From Alcaligenaceae bacterium (GTDB lineage Bacteria; Pseudomonadota; Gammaproteobacteria; Burkholderiales; Burkholderiaceae_B): DNA of 64,000 nucleotides. Below, in pieces: positions 17,579 through 27,303 of this stretch (positions are counted from its first letter, which is position 1; each line of letters opens with the position of its first letter). The position numbers and the translations under genes were made by a program. The notes beneath the pieces were generated by a model. It was not told the DNA's origin and searched no databases. It was given only the letters and a program-made list of their open reading frames with translations. Location: assembly GCA_947380655.1 (NCBI GenBank), contig CANCRX010000002.1, forward strand, positions 1 through 64,000. The letters are read 5' to 3'.

Positions 17579-18469
17579 ATGAAATATTTAGATCATTTTT
17601 TCAAAAAACTGATTTGCATAATCATTGCCTGCACGGCATGTTCATCCTATGCACTTGATTTGCCGGAAATTAAATCAAAGGGTGAATTGCGTCATCTGGG
17701 TATCAGATATGCTAATTTTGTGACCGGTGCAGGCGATGGTCTTGATGTTGAAATCATGAAGGGTTTTGCACGAGAAATTGGGGTGAACTATCAATTGGTC
17801 TACAGCGATTTTTCTACAATTGTTCGAGATCTTTTGGGTAAAAATGTATCGCTGTCCGCCGGTACAGTGGAGCTCACAGGTAACTATCCTATCCTTGGTG
17901 ATGTGATTGCCGCTGGCTTTACTGTTTTGCCTTGGCGAGAGCAAATACTCCTTTTTTCAGAGCCAACATTCCCATCACAAGTGGTCCTGATTGCAAGAGC
18001 GCATTCAGCGGTTCAGCCTATTTCTGGCTCTAAAAATATAGAAGCAGACATTAAGCAGACCAAAGCACTAATCGGATCCAATAGTTTGCTTGTGATGGAA
18101 AAAACCTGTCTGGATCCAGGCAACTACGGACTCAGGGATCAGGGCTATGACATACGCCCTTATGTAAAGAGCACCAACATCAATGAAATGGTGCCTGCAT
18201 TACTAAACGAAGACGCTGATTTGTCTTTGCTTGATGTGCCAGATTTAATGATAGATATAAATAAATGGGCGGGGAAGTTCAAAGTGCTCGGGCCAATTTC
18301 TGATGATCAAGTGCTGGCCACCGCTTTTCCCAAGGATGCACCGCTGCTCAGAGAGGCATTTAACCTGTACTTGCAAAAAATTAAATCAAACGGCACATAC
18401 GGTCAATTAATAGACAAATACTACCCAGGGATACGCAAGTATTTCCCCAAATTTTTCGAGGCTTACTGA
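17579..18469 (+). CDS. Family 3 periplasmic solute-binding protein linked to a cyclic di-GMP enzyme
   Basis: A 296-residue exported protein. The signal peptide spans residues 1 to about 25 (IICIIIACTACSSYA). The mature part has LPEIKSKGELRHLGIRYANF and a two-lobed family 3 binding-protein layout, with LSAGTVELTGNYP and ending in GQLIDKYYPGIRKYFPKFF. It is closer to the sensor-like subgroup than to transport proteins, and no ABC permease is near. The gene ends 3 bp before the ATG of a membrane PAS-GGDEF-EAL gene. The two are almost certainly one operon, suggesting the protein reports a periplasmic ligand to that enzyme. Confidence 0.8.
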   Translation: MKYLDHFFKKLICIIIACTACSSYALDLPEIKSKGELRHLGIRYANFVTGAGDGLDVEIMKGFAREIGVNYQLVYSDFSTIVRDLLGKNVSLSAGTVELTGNYPILGDVIAAGFTVLPWREQILLFSEPTFPSQVVLIARAHSAVQPISGSKNIEADIKQTKALIGSNSLLVMEKTCLDPGNYGLRDQGYDIRPYVKSTNINEMVPALLNEDADLSLLDVPDLMIDINKWAGKFKVLGPISDDQVLATAFPKDAPLLREAFNLYLQKIKSNGTYGQLIDKYYPGIRKYFPKFFEAY

Positions 18470-18472
18470 CGG

Positions 18473-21199
18473 ATGAAAAAAAACTCAGTTAGCCTGCCAG
18501 AGTTCCTCAAACACCCATCTGTTTTTCTGGCACTCATGGTGTTGATTTTTTATCAGATAACACTGATCTACAACGCCTACAGGTCTCAAGATCAACTCAG
18601 AACAGCCGCCGACGCAAAATATGTTTCCGAGTCTAAACAGGTTGCAAATTTAATTAGCCATTTTTTTTATGAACAGAGTCGCTTTGTTAATAATGCATCG
18701 CGCAGTCAGGAGGTAGAAAACTTCCTAGCCAATAAGGCTCTTGGCATGTCGATGCAATATGGTTTGAGTATTAGTCTGGATGCGGTGGAGGAGAGTTTTA
18801 AGAAAAAATTATCACTCTCGGACTCCTTTGGTTTACCTACGTATCGGAGGATTATTTTTCTAGAGGAGAGTGGCCGAGTCGTTGTTGATATTCATTCGCA
18901 AGAAAAGGATAAGTTACCTGTTGTTGATCAATCTTATCCTGATGGCATTACGATCGATACCCGGCAGGGGTTGATTGTTGCGCAATCCCGTGTTGAATAT
19001 CGGGGTGTGCCGCAGGGAAAGGTAATAACCTTTACAGATTTAAGCGTGCTGACTTATTTTTTCAATACGCGTGCGCAAGAGATTGTAACGAGTCAGATCT
19101 ATCTGCAGTTCAATGCGAAAGACATTCTCTTAATGACTTATGGAGATATGGACGTTCAAGTCAATCCTATTTTGTTGAGCCTCAATAAAAATGTACCTCT
19201 CCCTTTGTCGGAAGTTGTTCAGTCAAGCCGTATTGAGGTGACTCGGGATGAATTTACTGTTCTGAAAACAGACATAACAGATACGCCATTTTCAATTGTT
19301 TTTCTGGTGCCGACTGCTACGCTCTACAGTCAGATCACCTCAAACGTATACCTTTTTTTATCTGGTATTTTTCCGGTATTACTATTCATCTCCTTGCTCA
19401 TTTTCTTTAAATTACGGTTGCGTACCAGACAGCTTGAAGCAGACGTGATTGAAACAACAAAAAGCAAAGACGTATTAAGTGGAAAAAACGACTTATTAAA
19501 AGAAGAGATCGCACGTAGAGTGGCGCTCACCGAAGACTTAAGGAAAAGTGAAGAGCGCTATAGAAACTATATCGAACACGCCCCTGAAGGTATCTTGGTG
19601 CTCGATCGTTTGGGCATGATCATTGATGTGAACCCGTCTTTATGCAATATGACCGGCTACCTCAGAAAAGAGCTAATTGGCCAGTCAGTTAAAGTGCTCG
19701 TAACGCCTGCTGAGCCAGAGTATTTGTATAACTTGATTACGCGTGGAAAAGACTTGGATGCCGGCTCAGATGAGTTGGTTTTTCATAAGCCGGATAATAA
19801 GCAGTCGATCGTGAATATGCGGTTTATTACTTTGCCTAATGACATGGTCATGTGTTTTTGTTTGGATATCACACAGCAAAAACAGGATGAAGAAAAAATT
19901 CATCACCTCGCCTACTACGATGCATTGACTAGTTTGCCCAACAGGCGCCTGCTGAATGATCGTTTACGCCAGGCGATTGTGTTGAGCAGTCGAACCAAAG
20001 AGTACGGTGTTTTGATGATCTTGGACTTAGATCATTTCAAAAATTTGAATGACACGATGGGTCATGACGTGGGTGATCAGTTGCTTGTCATGGTGGCCGC
20101 CCGAATTAAAGCTTGTATGCGTGAAAATGATGTGGTGGCCAGATTCGGTGGTGATGAATTTGTGATTTTGGCCGAGCATTTAGGAACCGACCCGTTGGTG
20201 GCTGTTCATGAGGCGGAGAAGATTGCCAATAAATTGCTTAGGGATTTGAATAACCCGTACTCGCTTGAAAAAGCAAAATCTGGTTATCACATATCCAGTA
20301 GTTTTGGATTGTCATTGTTTGTGGGTCAGACAGACGGGGTCGAAACGCTACTCAAGCAGGCTGATTTGGCTCTGTATCAAGCCAAGAACGCTGGGCGTAA
20401 TGTTTTCAGATTTTTTAATCCCCAGATGCAAGCCACAATTAATGAAAGTACTGCGATGGAAGGGGCTCTCAGGAGAGCGATAGAAAATAAGGAATTACAA
20501 CTCTATTGTCAGCCGCAAGTCGATGAGAATGAGAATGCGGTAGGTGGTGAAGTATTGATGCGATGGCTACCTCCCGATAGCGTCCCTGTCACACCAGACA
20601 GATTTATTGCCTTGGCGGAAAGGTCTGGCCTGATATTGGAAATAGGCGAGTGGTTACTGGGGCAGGCGCTGGAGCAATTGAAGATCTGGCAACTTAAGGA
20701 TATGACCAGATCCTTAACCCTATCGATCAATGTCAGCGCCAAGCAGTTTCATCAGCCTAATTTTGTAGAAATAGTGACTGCGCACCTCAAAAAACACGAA
20801 GTTAATCCCGAGCATTTAAAACTGGAATTAACTGAGAGCTCTGTTTTGGAGCGTGTTGATGAGGCGATTGATCGAATGTCACGGCTTAAAAAGCTTGGTG
20901 TGAGATTCTCCCTGGATGATTTTGGAACCGGCTATTCTTCGCTGTCCTATTTAAAGTTGCTTCCTTTGGATCAGGTGAAAATAGATCAGTCCTTTGTTAG
21001 GGACATCGGCATCGATAGCGATGATGGTGCCATCATCCGTGCAATTATTGCCATGAGCCAGTCACTGGGGCTTGAGGTGATTGCTGAGGGTGTGGAAAGC
21101 TATGAGCAGAGAGACTTTTTACTGAAATACGGCTGCAAGCTCTACCAGGGTTATTTGTTTGGCAGACCCGTACCGATTGAAACGTTTTTGGCTGCCTAA
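18473..21199 (+). CDS. Membrane PAS-GGDEF-EAL cyclic di-GMP turnover protein
   Basis: A 908-residue signalling protein. A hydrophobic helix at about 17-33, an extracytoplasmic domain of about 250 residues (Cache-like), and a second helix at about 292-312 are followed by a coiled coil to about 355. Next come a PAS domain (SEERYRNYIEHAPEGILVLD), a GGDEF domain with intact RFGGDEF near residue 560, and an EAL domain with EVLMRW near 692, DDFGTGYSSL and AEGVES. Both catalytic signatures look intact, so it could both make and degrade cyclic di-GMP. It directly follows a periplasmic binding-protein gene that may supply its input. Confidence 0.92.
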   Translation: MKKNSVSLPEFLKHPSVFLALMVLIFYQITLIYNAYRSQDQLRTAADAKYVSESKQVANLISHFFYEQSRFVNNASRSQEVENFLANKALGMSMQYGLSISLDAVEESFKKKLSLSDSFGLPTYRRIIFLEESGRVVVDIHSQEKDKLPVVDQSYPDGITIDTRQGLIVAQSRVEYRGVPQGKVITFTDLSVLTYFFNTRAQEIVTSQIYLQFNAKDILLMTYGDMDVQVNPILLSLNKNVPLPLSEVVQSSRIEVTRDEFTVLKTDITDTPFSIVFLVPTATLYSQITSNVYLFLSGIFPVLLFISLLIFFKLRLRTRQLEADVIETTKSKDVLSGKNDLLKEEIARRVALTEDLRKSEERYRNYIEHAPEGILVLDRLGMIIDVNPSLCNMTGYLRKELIGQSVKVLVTPAEPEYLYNLITRGKDLDAGSDELVFHKPDNKQSIVNMRFITLPNDMVMCFCLDITQQKQDEEKIHHLAYYDALTSLPNRRLLNDRLRQAIVLSSRTKEYGVLMILDLDHFKNLNDTMGHDVGDQLLVMVAARIKACMRENDVVARFGGDEFVILAEHLGTDPLVAVHEAEKIANKLLRDLNNPYSLEKAKSGYHISSSFGLSLFVGQTDGVETLLKQADLALYQAKNAGRNVFRFFNPQMQATINESTAMEGALRRAIENKELQLYCQPQVDENENAVGGEVLMRWLPPDSVPVTPDRFIALAERSGLILEIGEWLLGQALEQLKIWQLKDMTRSLTLSINVSAKQFHQPNFVEIVTAHLKKHEVNPEHLKLELTESSVLERVDEAIDRMSRLKKLGVRFSLDDFGTGYSSLSYLKLLPLDQVKIDQSFVRDIGIDSDDGAIIRAIIAMSQSLGLEVIAEGVESYEQRDFLLKYGCKLYQGYLFGRPVPIETFLAA

Positions 21200-21239
21200 G
21201 GCTGATTAGGTCAGGCAAAACGCATTATGCCTGCAGGTG

Positions 21240-21316
<77 letters not shown>

Positions 21317-21355
21317 AACGACCGTTATTCTAACATTCCGTTGTATCGTGTCGGT

Positions 21356-21982
21356 ATGTCACAACTATTTGTCGTTCATCCAGATAATCCTCAGCCGCGC
21401 TTGATCAAGCAGGCGGCTGAGCTCATCCAGTCCGGAAAGCTTGTTGCCGTCCCGACGGACTCCAGCTATGCCGTGGTGGCACGCCTGGATGACAAAGCGG
21501 CCGCGGATGGATTGCGTCGTTTGCGTGGACTCGATGACCGTCATCATCTGACGGTGTTATGTCGCGATCTGGCTGCGATCAGCCATTTTGCCAAGGTTGA
21601 TAATGCTCAGTATCGTTTGCTCAAGCACGCGACCCCTGGGCCCTGGACCTTTATTCTGGAAGCGTCGCGCGAGGTGCCGCGCAGGGTTTCACACCCCTCG
21701 CGTAAAACAATCGGTATTCGTGTGCCAGATCATCCTGTGACGCTGGCGCTGCTTGAGGCGGCGGATACGCCCTTGTTGTCAACCACCTTGATTCCTGAAA
21801 ATGAAGATGAGCCTCTCAATGAGCCCGAGTTGATTCGAGAGCGTTATCAGCATGTGCTTGCCGCAGTCATTGATGCAGGCGCTTGCTTGCTGGATCCGAC
21901 GACAGTGATTGATTTAACGGGCTCTACACCCGAGGTCCTGCGCCGTGGCAGAGGAGATCCAGCGCTGCTTGGGCTGGATTAA
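21356..21982 (+). CDS. Sua5/YciO/YrdC-type protein (threonylcarbamoyladenylate synthase-like)
   Basis: A 208-residue protein of the YrdC fold. The signature LIQSGKLVAVPTDSSYAVV, the ATP/RNA-binding LRGLDDRHHLTVLCRD, PGPWTFILEA and the IGIRVPDHPVTLALLEA segment are in the family order. Sua5/TsaC members make threonylcarbamoyl-AMP for tRNA t6A; YciO members are close relatives of less clear role. Gammaproteobacterial YciO resembles this one most in my view. The ATG at 21356 is preferred to an upstream TTG at 21341. It reads away from tRNA-Arg and may share a promoter with the M50 gene after 60 bp. Confidence 0.82.
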   Translation: MSQLFVVHPDNPQPRLIKQAAELIQSGKLVAVPTDSSYAVVARLDDKAAADGLRRLRGLDDRHHLTVLCRDLAAISHFAKVDNAQYRLLKHATPGPWTFILEASREVPRRVSHPSRKTIGIRVPDHPVTLALLEAADTPLLSTTLIPENEDEPLNEPELIRERYQHVLAAVIDAGACLLDPTTVIDLTGSTPEVLRRGRGDPALLGLD

Positions 21983-22042
21983 CAAAATTTACATACTATT
22001 TGAACCACGACTTTTGGCCTTACAGGATTTAATATTCATTTC

Positions 22043-22690
22043 ATGACTGAAATTCTTAATACTCTTGCGCTTTATGCCTTTCCGGTTGTGTTCGCTATTA
22101 CGCTGCATGAGGCAGCGCATGGCTATGTTGCCAAAATGTTTGGTGATCCAACGGCCTCGATGGCTGGCCGCGTAACGCTTAATCCTTTGCGTCATATCGA
22201 TCCGATCGGAACGATTGCTGTGCCGGTCGGCATTCTGATTGCTTCAAGCGTGCTGGGCGGTGCGCCGATGTTGTTTGGCTGGGCAAAACCGGTTCCTGTC
22301 GATTTTGGTCGTCTGCGCCGGCCTAAAAAGGACATGTTGTGGGTGGCCCTGGCAGGGCCAGGCGCCAATCTGTTGATGGCAATTGTTTGGGCCTTATGTT
22401 TCAGGGCATTGATTCAAGGCGCTGGTCCTGAGGATTTCTGGGTACAAATGTGCAGAGCCGGAGTTAATATAAACTTAGTTTTAATGTTCTTGAATCTCCT
22501 GCCCATTCTGCCACTTGATGGCGGTCGCGTGCTGTTTAGCCTGCTCCCTAATAAGCTAGCCTGGGAGTATGGCAGGCTCGAGCCCTATGGAATGCTTATT
22601 GTCATTGGCCTGTTAGCCACTGGCGCGCTGTCGGTCATCCTGGATCCGCTGATTGAGTTGGGCTACGCATTTTTGCGACTTTTTCTATAG
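22043..22690 (+). CDS. Site-2-protease-type membrane metalloprotease (M50)
   Basis: A 215-residue polytopic membrane protein. The zinc motif HEAAH (in FAITLHEAAHGYVAKMFGD) lies in the first helix, and the second metal motif NLLPILPLDGGR lies in the third core helix. AGPGANLLMAIVW is also typical. This short form without a PDZ domain is common in Burkholderiales. It may cleave membrane-embedded substrates, but none is known from context. It sits between yciO-like and dapA genes on the same strand. Confidence 0.88.
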   Translation: MTEILNTLALYAFPVVFAITLHEAAHGYVAKMFGDPTASMAGRVTLNPLRHIDPIGTIAVPVGILIASSVLGGAPMLFGWAKPVPVDFGRLRRPKKDMLWVALAGPGANLLMAIVWALCFRALIQGAGPEDFWVQMCRAGVNINLVLMFLNLLPILPLDGGRVLFSLLPNKLAWEYGRLEPYGMLIVIGLLATGALSVILDPLIELGYAFLRLFL

Positions 22691-22822
22691 CTGAAAGGCT
22701 GACTTGGGCTGCAAAAGTGTCAAGTCGTTTCAACCTGCGTTATTTCATCCGTAATCCGTTAAACTTGCGGCTTATTTAATCTTGGTGCAATTGCGCCTTT
22801 ACAAGCGTTCTGGATCCTCTAT

Positions 22823-23731
22823 ATGGCATCGTCAATTTCATCTACCCAAGGACCCCGTTTTCAGGGGAGTATGGTTGCACTGGTGACACCGATGCATCCG
22901 GATGGCAGTCTTGATCTGGAGAGCTATCGCTCGCTGATTGACTGGCACGCGGCCGAAGGCACGGATGCGCTGGTTGTGGTGGGTACCTCGGGTGAGTCGC
23001 CCACAGTGAATGTCGACGAGCACGCTGAGCTGATTCGTATCGCAGTGACCCATGCTGCGGGCCGGATGCCGGTCATCGCAGGTGTCGGTGCAAACTCCAC
23101 GAGCGAAGCGATCCACTTGGCTGAGCATGCCCGCAGCGTTGGTGCGCAGGCTGGATTGTCGGTGGTCCCTTACTACAACAAACCTTCCCAGGAAGGCATG
23201 TATCAGCATTTCAAAAAGATTCAGGAAGCTGTTGATCTTCCGACCATTCTTTATAATGTGCCGGGTCGTACCGTTGCAGATCTTGCACACGAGACGGTAT
23301 TACGTCTGGCCCAGGTTCCTGGCATTGTCGGGATTAAGGATGCGACGGGCGATATCGGTCGCGGCGCCTTGTTGATTCGTGATTTGCCAGCAGACTTTCA
23401 CGTGCTGAGTGGTGATGACGCGACTGCCGCAGCACTGATCCTGCTGGGTGGTGCGGGCAATATCTCCGTGACTGCAAATATTGCACCGCGTGCGATGCAC
23501 GATCTGTGCGCAGCTGCGCTCGCGGGTGATGTCCACGGCGTGCGTAAAGTAAATAATTTACTGGGTCCTTTGAACAAACTGCTGTTTGTCGAAGGCAATC
23601 CGGTTCCGGTTAAATGGGCTCTGGCTCAGATGGGACGTATCAAATCAGGTATTCGTCTGCCTCTGGTCGAGCTCAGTGCTCATTTTCACGCTCCCTTGCG
23701 TGCAGCAATGGTTCAGGCGGGGTTGCTCTGA
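22823..23731 (+). CDS. dapA: 4-hydroxy-tetrahydrodipicolinate synthase
   Basis: A 302-residue class I aldolase. It condenses pyruvate with aspartate semialdehyde in lysine and peptidoglycan precursor synthesis. Motifs in order: [29 protein letters not shown] (substrate Thr-Thr region variant), [14 protein letters not shown] with the catalytic Tyr, NVPGRT, and GIKDATGD with the Schiff-base Lys. Length is normal with about ten extra N-terminal residues. It is followed one base after its stop by bamC, a linkage also found in Escherichia coli. lysC, the pathway's first gene, lies in the same window. Confidence 0.96.
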   Translation: MASSISSTQGPRFQGSMVALVTPMHPDGSLDLESYRSLIDWHAAEGTDALVVVGTSGESPTVNVDEHAELIRIAVTHAAGRMPVIAGVGANSTSEAIHLAEHARSVGAQAGLSVVPYYNKPSQEGMYQHFKKIQEAVDLPTILYNVPGRTVADLAHETVLRLAQVPGIVGIKDATGDIGRGALLIRDLPADFHVLSGDDATAAALILLGGAGNISVTANIAPRAMHDLCAAALAGDVHGVRKVNNLLGPLNKLLFVEGNPVPVKWALAQMGRIKSGIRLPLVELSAHFHAPLRAAMVQAGLL

Positions 23732-23732
23732 T

Positions 23733-24875
23733 ATGAAAAGTTTGATGCGTCGAAAGACTGTTTATGCCGCAGCGTTACTCTCTGCTGCGTTAGTGCTCCA
23801 GGGTTGTTCAGGTTTTCGCAATATGCTCAACGGCGATGACTCAGTTGACTACAAGAGCGTAGTGCGTTCTGATCCGCTGAGCATTCCTCCTGATTTGACG
23901 CAAGCAGCCAGCGACCCACGTTATCGTGCGCCAGCTTCTGGCACAACGACTTTCTCGCAGTTTCAGCAAGCGGGTCAAGTTAACGCCAAAGGCGTTCCTT
24001 CCTCACAATCCGCTGTACTGCCAACACGTGCAGACATGCGTGTAATGAGAGACGGTGATTTGCGTTGGCTGGTGGTTGACATGCCTCCTGATAAGGTCTT
24101 CTCACTGACTGCGGATTTCTGGGTTGAAACAGGATTTTCTTTAGATGTGACGGATCCCAAAGCCGGTCTGATGATTACCAACTGGGCAGAAAACCGGGCG
24201 AAAATCCCAGAAAGCTTTATTCGTGAAGCCCTTGGCAAAGTACTAGATGGTTTGTGGGACAGTGGCACCCGTGACAAATTCCGTACCCGTATTGAACGTA
24301 CCGGTAATAATCGCACTGAAATTTATATCTCCCATCAACACATGGAAGAAAAAAATTACAGTACACAAGGTCAGGTGGATGTTCGCTGGATGAACGGTAA
24401 AGAAGACCCAGGTCTGAATGCTGCGATGCTTGCGCGTCTGATGGTGTTCCTGGGTGAAGATGTCGACGGTGCCCGTAAGAAAATGGGCCAGGCGCAGATG
24501 GCTAAGCAAGATGCTCCTGTATCTACACCAGAAGGTGACAAGAGTGCCCTGTTGATCGCAGAGTCTTTTGACAGAGCGTGGCGTCGTGTGGGTGTTGCAC
24601 TCGACTCAGGTAATTTTGCTGTGGATGATCGTGATCGCGCTGCGGGTGATTTCTATGTCCGTTATGTCGATACGGATACAGGGATGAAACGTGAAGATCC
24701 TGGTTTCTTTAGCAAGCTCTTTGGTGCTAAGGATCCTGCGAAAGCGCCTACATACCGCTTGCATCTGACTGAGCAAGGTGGCAAGACTGAAGTCACTGTG
24801 TTTGATGCTGATGGTAAGCGTGATACGAGCCCGACCGCACAGCGAATTTTGGGTGTGTTGTCCAGCAAGTTGTAA
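23733..24875 (+). CDS. bamC: Outer membrane assembly lipoprotein BamC
   Basis: A 380-residue lipoprotein of the BAM complex, which inserts beta-barrel proteins in the outer membrane. The lipobox LQGC ends a signal peptide at about residues 20-23. After it comes the unstructured N-terminal part (DYKSVVRSDPLSIPPDLT, the BamD-binding lasso), then two helix-grip domains (WLVVDMPPDKVFSLTADFW and LIAESFDRAWRRVGVALDS). The ATG at 23733 is chosen because it starts the signal peptide and follows dapA by one base. A strong terminator follows. Identity is supported by both domains and by the dapA linkage. Confidence 0.93.
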   Translation: MKSLMRRKTVYAAALLSAALVLQGCSGFRNMLNGDDSVDYKSVVRSDPLSIPPDLTQAASDPRYRAPASGTTTFSQFQQAGQVNAKGVPSSQSAVLPTRADMRVMRDGDLRWLVVDMPPDKVFSLTADFWVETGFSLDVTDPKAGLMITNWAENRAKIPESFIREALGKVLDGLWDSGTRDKFRTRIERTGNNRTEIYISHQHMEEKNYSTQGQVDVRWMNGKEDPGLNAAMLARLMVFLGEDVDGARKKMGQAQMAKQDAPVSTPEGDKSALLIAESFDRAWRRVGVALDSGNFAVDDRDRAAGDFYVRYVDTDTGMKREDPGFFSKLFGAKDPAKAPTYRLHLTEQGGKTEVTVFDADGKRDTSPTAQRILGVLSSKL

Positions 24876-24937
24876 TGAGGTAAGACCTGTCCGCATAATC
24901 GCTGACAGGTTTTAAGGACAGTAAGCAGCTAAAAAAA

Positions 24938-24976
24938 ACTGGCTCGGGACGCATATCCCGAGCCAGTTTTTTTTTT
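24938..24976 (+). terminator. Intrinsic terminator after dapA-bamC
   Basis: ACTGGCTCGGGA and TCCCGAGCCAGT form a perfect 12-bp stem with a 6-base loop (24938-24967), followed by nine or more T. A run of A precedes it, so it can also act on the minus strand behind the DUF2165-like gene. Confidence 0.93.
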
Positions 24977-25021
24977 GGTAAATTTTTATTGGAAGACGTA
25001 AGAATGTTTGCGATCAACCAC

Positions 25022-25510
25022 TTAGTCTTGTTCAGAATGTGAAACTAGTATCAAGGTGAAAAATAAAAAAGTACTGGTCCTGAATGCAGGATTGAGGCCA
25101 TTCCATTGTTGCGATTGCCAAGAGGCGAACCACTCACCCCCAATAACGATAAAGCCGAAATACCAGACTGCCAGACCAAGCAACGTTCCAATGAAAATCC
25201 ATTTTTTTGATTTTTTAAACTCCACTGGATTTTTGCTATGAATCAATAGTTTTAAACCGCCAAGCAACAATAATATTCCAGTCAGTACTTCACACAGAAT
25301 GATCATTGCATACGAAATTTTCCATATAAACGGGTGATTGATTGCACGAGATTTCAGCGTACTATCTGGAAAAATACTATCCATAGTCATCACGTGCTCA
25401 ACAAGCAAATAGTTTGTGTTGTAGTCAGTGATGTTTTGGAATCCAGCTATCAAGGGATACGCTGAGATCATGATGCAAATAAGCGCTTTTGTGAGCCTCA
25501 GTTCAAACAT
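25022..25510 (-). CDS. DUF2165-like small membrane protein
   Basis: A 162-residue membrane protein. Four hydrophobic segments are visible (LTKALICIMISAYPLIAGF, a central IILCEVLTGILLLLGGLKLL, IGTLLGLAVWYFGFIVIG, and TSTFLFFTLILVSHSEQD). The conserved-looking loops NITDYNTN and WFASWQSQQWNG match the DUF2165 family, of unknown function. The frame is open to 25588, but the ATG at 25510 begins the first helix and has AAGG upstream. It stands alone between bamC and the urease operon, divergent from the latter. Confidence 0.7.
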   Translation of the reverse strand: MFELRLTKALICIMISAYPLIAGFQNITDYNTNYLLVEHVMTMDSIFPDSTLKSRAINHPFIWKISYAMIILCEVLTGILLLLGGLKLLIHSKNPVEFKKSKKWIFIGTLLGLAVWYFGFIVIGGEWFASWQSQQWNGLNPAFRTSTFLFFTLILVSHSEQD

Positions 25511-25703
25511 ATTTTTGCCTTGTTTTGCCTTGTTTTTGATGTGAGCTATATTTTGATATGAATAACTAACAAAAACCGTGCGATCCATGCACTGAAACGG
25601 TGCGATGCAATGATCTGATCTTTACTTTTCTTGTTGTCTTTAACTGGTAGTTTGTGGCACAGTTATTGCTCTGTTTCAAACAAGTGTATAACGCTTGAAT
25701 TCA

Positions 25704-26642
25704 ATGCGTGTCGATGAGTCATTAATGCCAGTTATTCAGGATGTTCAGTCGCAACGGGCGCAAGCAGTGCAAGATGAAATAGAGCCTTCAGGATCCTGGA
25801 CGGCCCGGTTAAATCTCGACTTTAATATTGATCCCGCTCAATACGTGGGTGAAGATTCTTTACCTAAGACACGACTAGGTTTTCAGCATGTAGGACCGTT
25901 GCGGATTCAAAAAGCACTTTATCCCGAGGGCGCGTCACCCTGTCATGCGATTATCGTTCACCCCCCGGGTGGCATTGCAGGCGGCGATCGACTCGAAGTC
26001 CTTGTCAACAGCAGAGCCCATAGCCATGGCTTGGTCACTAACCCCTCAGCAACCAAGTGGTATGGCACGGACTCCATTGTGCCTGCATCCCAATTGATTG
26101 AGATTGCGTTGAATGGAAAATTTGAATGGCTCCCGCAGGAAACAATTGTTTTTAATCAGGCGCGTGTGCGATCGGATATACATGTGAAAGCCTCCGAGGA
26201 TGGAGCCATGATTGGCTGGGATCATTTGATTTTTGGTCGGCACGCCTCGGGTGAAACATTTAGCGCAGGCAATTTCAATCAGACCTTGCGTATTGAATTG
26301 GATGGTCAGGAGGTCTGGCGCGACAAACTGGTGTTGCGCGGAAGCGACCCACTGTTTGCTTCCCCTATCGGTTTGCGAGGACATCATGCACTTGCGACGG
26401 TCTGGGCCGTATTGCCGCAGAAAAAGTCATGGGACGAGCAAATTATCCAGAACTTACGCGAACAGACCTGCGTTCAGGGTGAGCAGGGCATTGTCTGGTC
26501 AGTTTTGCATCCTCGTTTACTGGTCGGTCGCGTGCTGGCCAATCCTTTAAATTTAAAGTCGTTGTTGCATCATGCATGGAATTTTTTACGTCCACAAGTT
26601 TTAGATCGTGTAGCGGTTGCCCCGCGTTTATGGGCAACATAA
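25704..26642 (+). CDS. ureD: Urease accessory protein UreD
   Basis: A 312-residue urease maturation factor. UreD binds apo-urease and forms, with UreF and UreG, the complex that loads nickel. Family marks are [35 protein letters not shown], the [16 protein letters not shown] segment and [10 protein letters not shown]. The start is not certain: ATG at 25704 and ATG at 25725 are both in frame, and an upstream TTG at 25695 is possible. It opens the operon, 22 bp ahead of ureA. Confidence 0.95.
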   Translation: MRVDESLMPVIQDVQSQRAQAVQDEIEPSGSWTARLNLDFNIDPAQYVGEDSLPKTRLGFQHVGPLRIQKALYPEGASPCHAIIVHPPGGIAGGDRLEVLVNSRAHSHGLVTNPSATKWYGTDSIVPASQLIEIALNGKFEWLPQETIVFNQARVRSDIHVKASEDGAMIGWDHLIFGRHASGETFSAGNFNQTLRIELDGQEVWRDKLVLRGSDPLFASPIGLRGHHALATVWAVLPQKKSWDEQIIQNLREQTCVQGEQGIVWSVLHPRLLVGRVLANPLNLKSLLHHAWNFLRPQVLDRVAVAPRLWAT

Positions 26643-26664
26643 TCAGTCGCTTTCAGGAGTAATA

Positions 26665-26967
26665 ATGGATTTGACCCCTAGAGAAAAAGACAAGTTGCTG
26701 ATATTTACAGCAGCACTATTGGCCGAACGCCGTCAGGCGCGTGGTTTGAAATTGAACGTGCCTGAGTCGATTGCGATGATTTCAGCTGCCATCATGGAAG
26801 GCGCACGAGACGGTAAAACCGTTGCAGAGCTCATGAGTGCGGGGCGCAATATTTTGAGTCGTGCTGATGTGATGGAGGGCGTCGCCGAAATGATTCCCGA
26901 CATTCAGGTAGAGGCGACTTTCCCCGACGGCACCAAGCTCGTCACCGTGCATCAACCCATTCAGTAA
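26665..26967 (+). CDS. ureA: Urease gamma subunit
   Basis: A 100-residue subunit, the family's usual length. It opens [14 protein letters not shown] and contains [17 protein letters not shown] and [15 protein letters not shown] ending ([20 protein letters not shown]). AGGAG lies four bases before the ATG at 26665. Together with UreB and UreC it forms the urea-hydrolysing enzyme in the cytoplasm. UreB follows after 9 bp. Confidence 0.97.
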   Translation: MDLTPREKDKLLIFTAALLAERRQARGLKLNVPESIAMISAAIMEGARDGKTVAELMSAGRNILSRADVMEGVAEMIPDIQVEATFPDGTKLVTVHQPIQ

Positions 26968-26976
26968 GGATCGACG

Positions 26977-27303
26977 ATGAACACCACTCCCATGATCCCG
27001 GGCGAGATGATTGTCACGCCAGGTGAGATAGAAATTAATGTTGGTCGCAAACTCATTCACGTTTTAGTAGCGAATACAGGGGATCGCCCTGTACAGATTG
27101 GTTCGCACTATCACTTCGCCGAAACCAACGGCGCGCTGCGTTTTGATCGCGCGCTTGCAACAGGTTTTCGCCTGAATATTCCTGCAGGAACGGCCGTACG
27201 TTTTGAGCCTGGTCAGGAGCGTGAAGTCGAATTAGTAGAGCTTGCCGGTGACCGCGTGGTCTATGGCTTTACAGGTGCTGTGATGGGGAGCCTGGACAAA
27301 TGA
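26977..27303 (+). CDS. ureB: Urease beta subunit
   Basis: A 108-residue subunit. [18 protein letters not shown] and the strongly conserved [19 protein letters not shown], plus [15 protein letters not shown], identify it without doubt. Its stop overlaps the ureC start by 4 bp (ATGA), so the two large structural subunits are translationally coupled. Confidence 0.97.
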   Translation: MNTTPMIPGEMIVTPGEIEINVGRKLIHVLVANTGDRPVQIGSHYHFAETNGALRFDRALATGFRLNIPAGTAVRFEPGQEREVELVELAGDRVVYGFTGAVMGSLDK

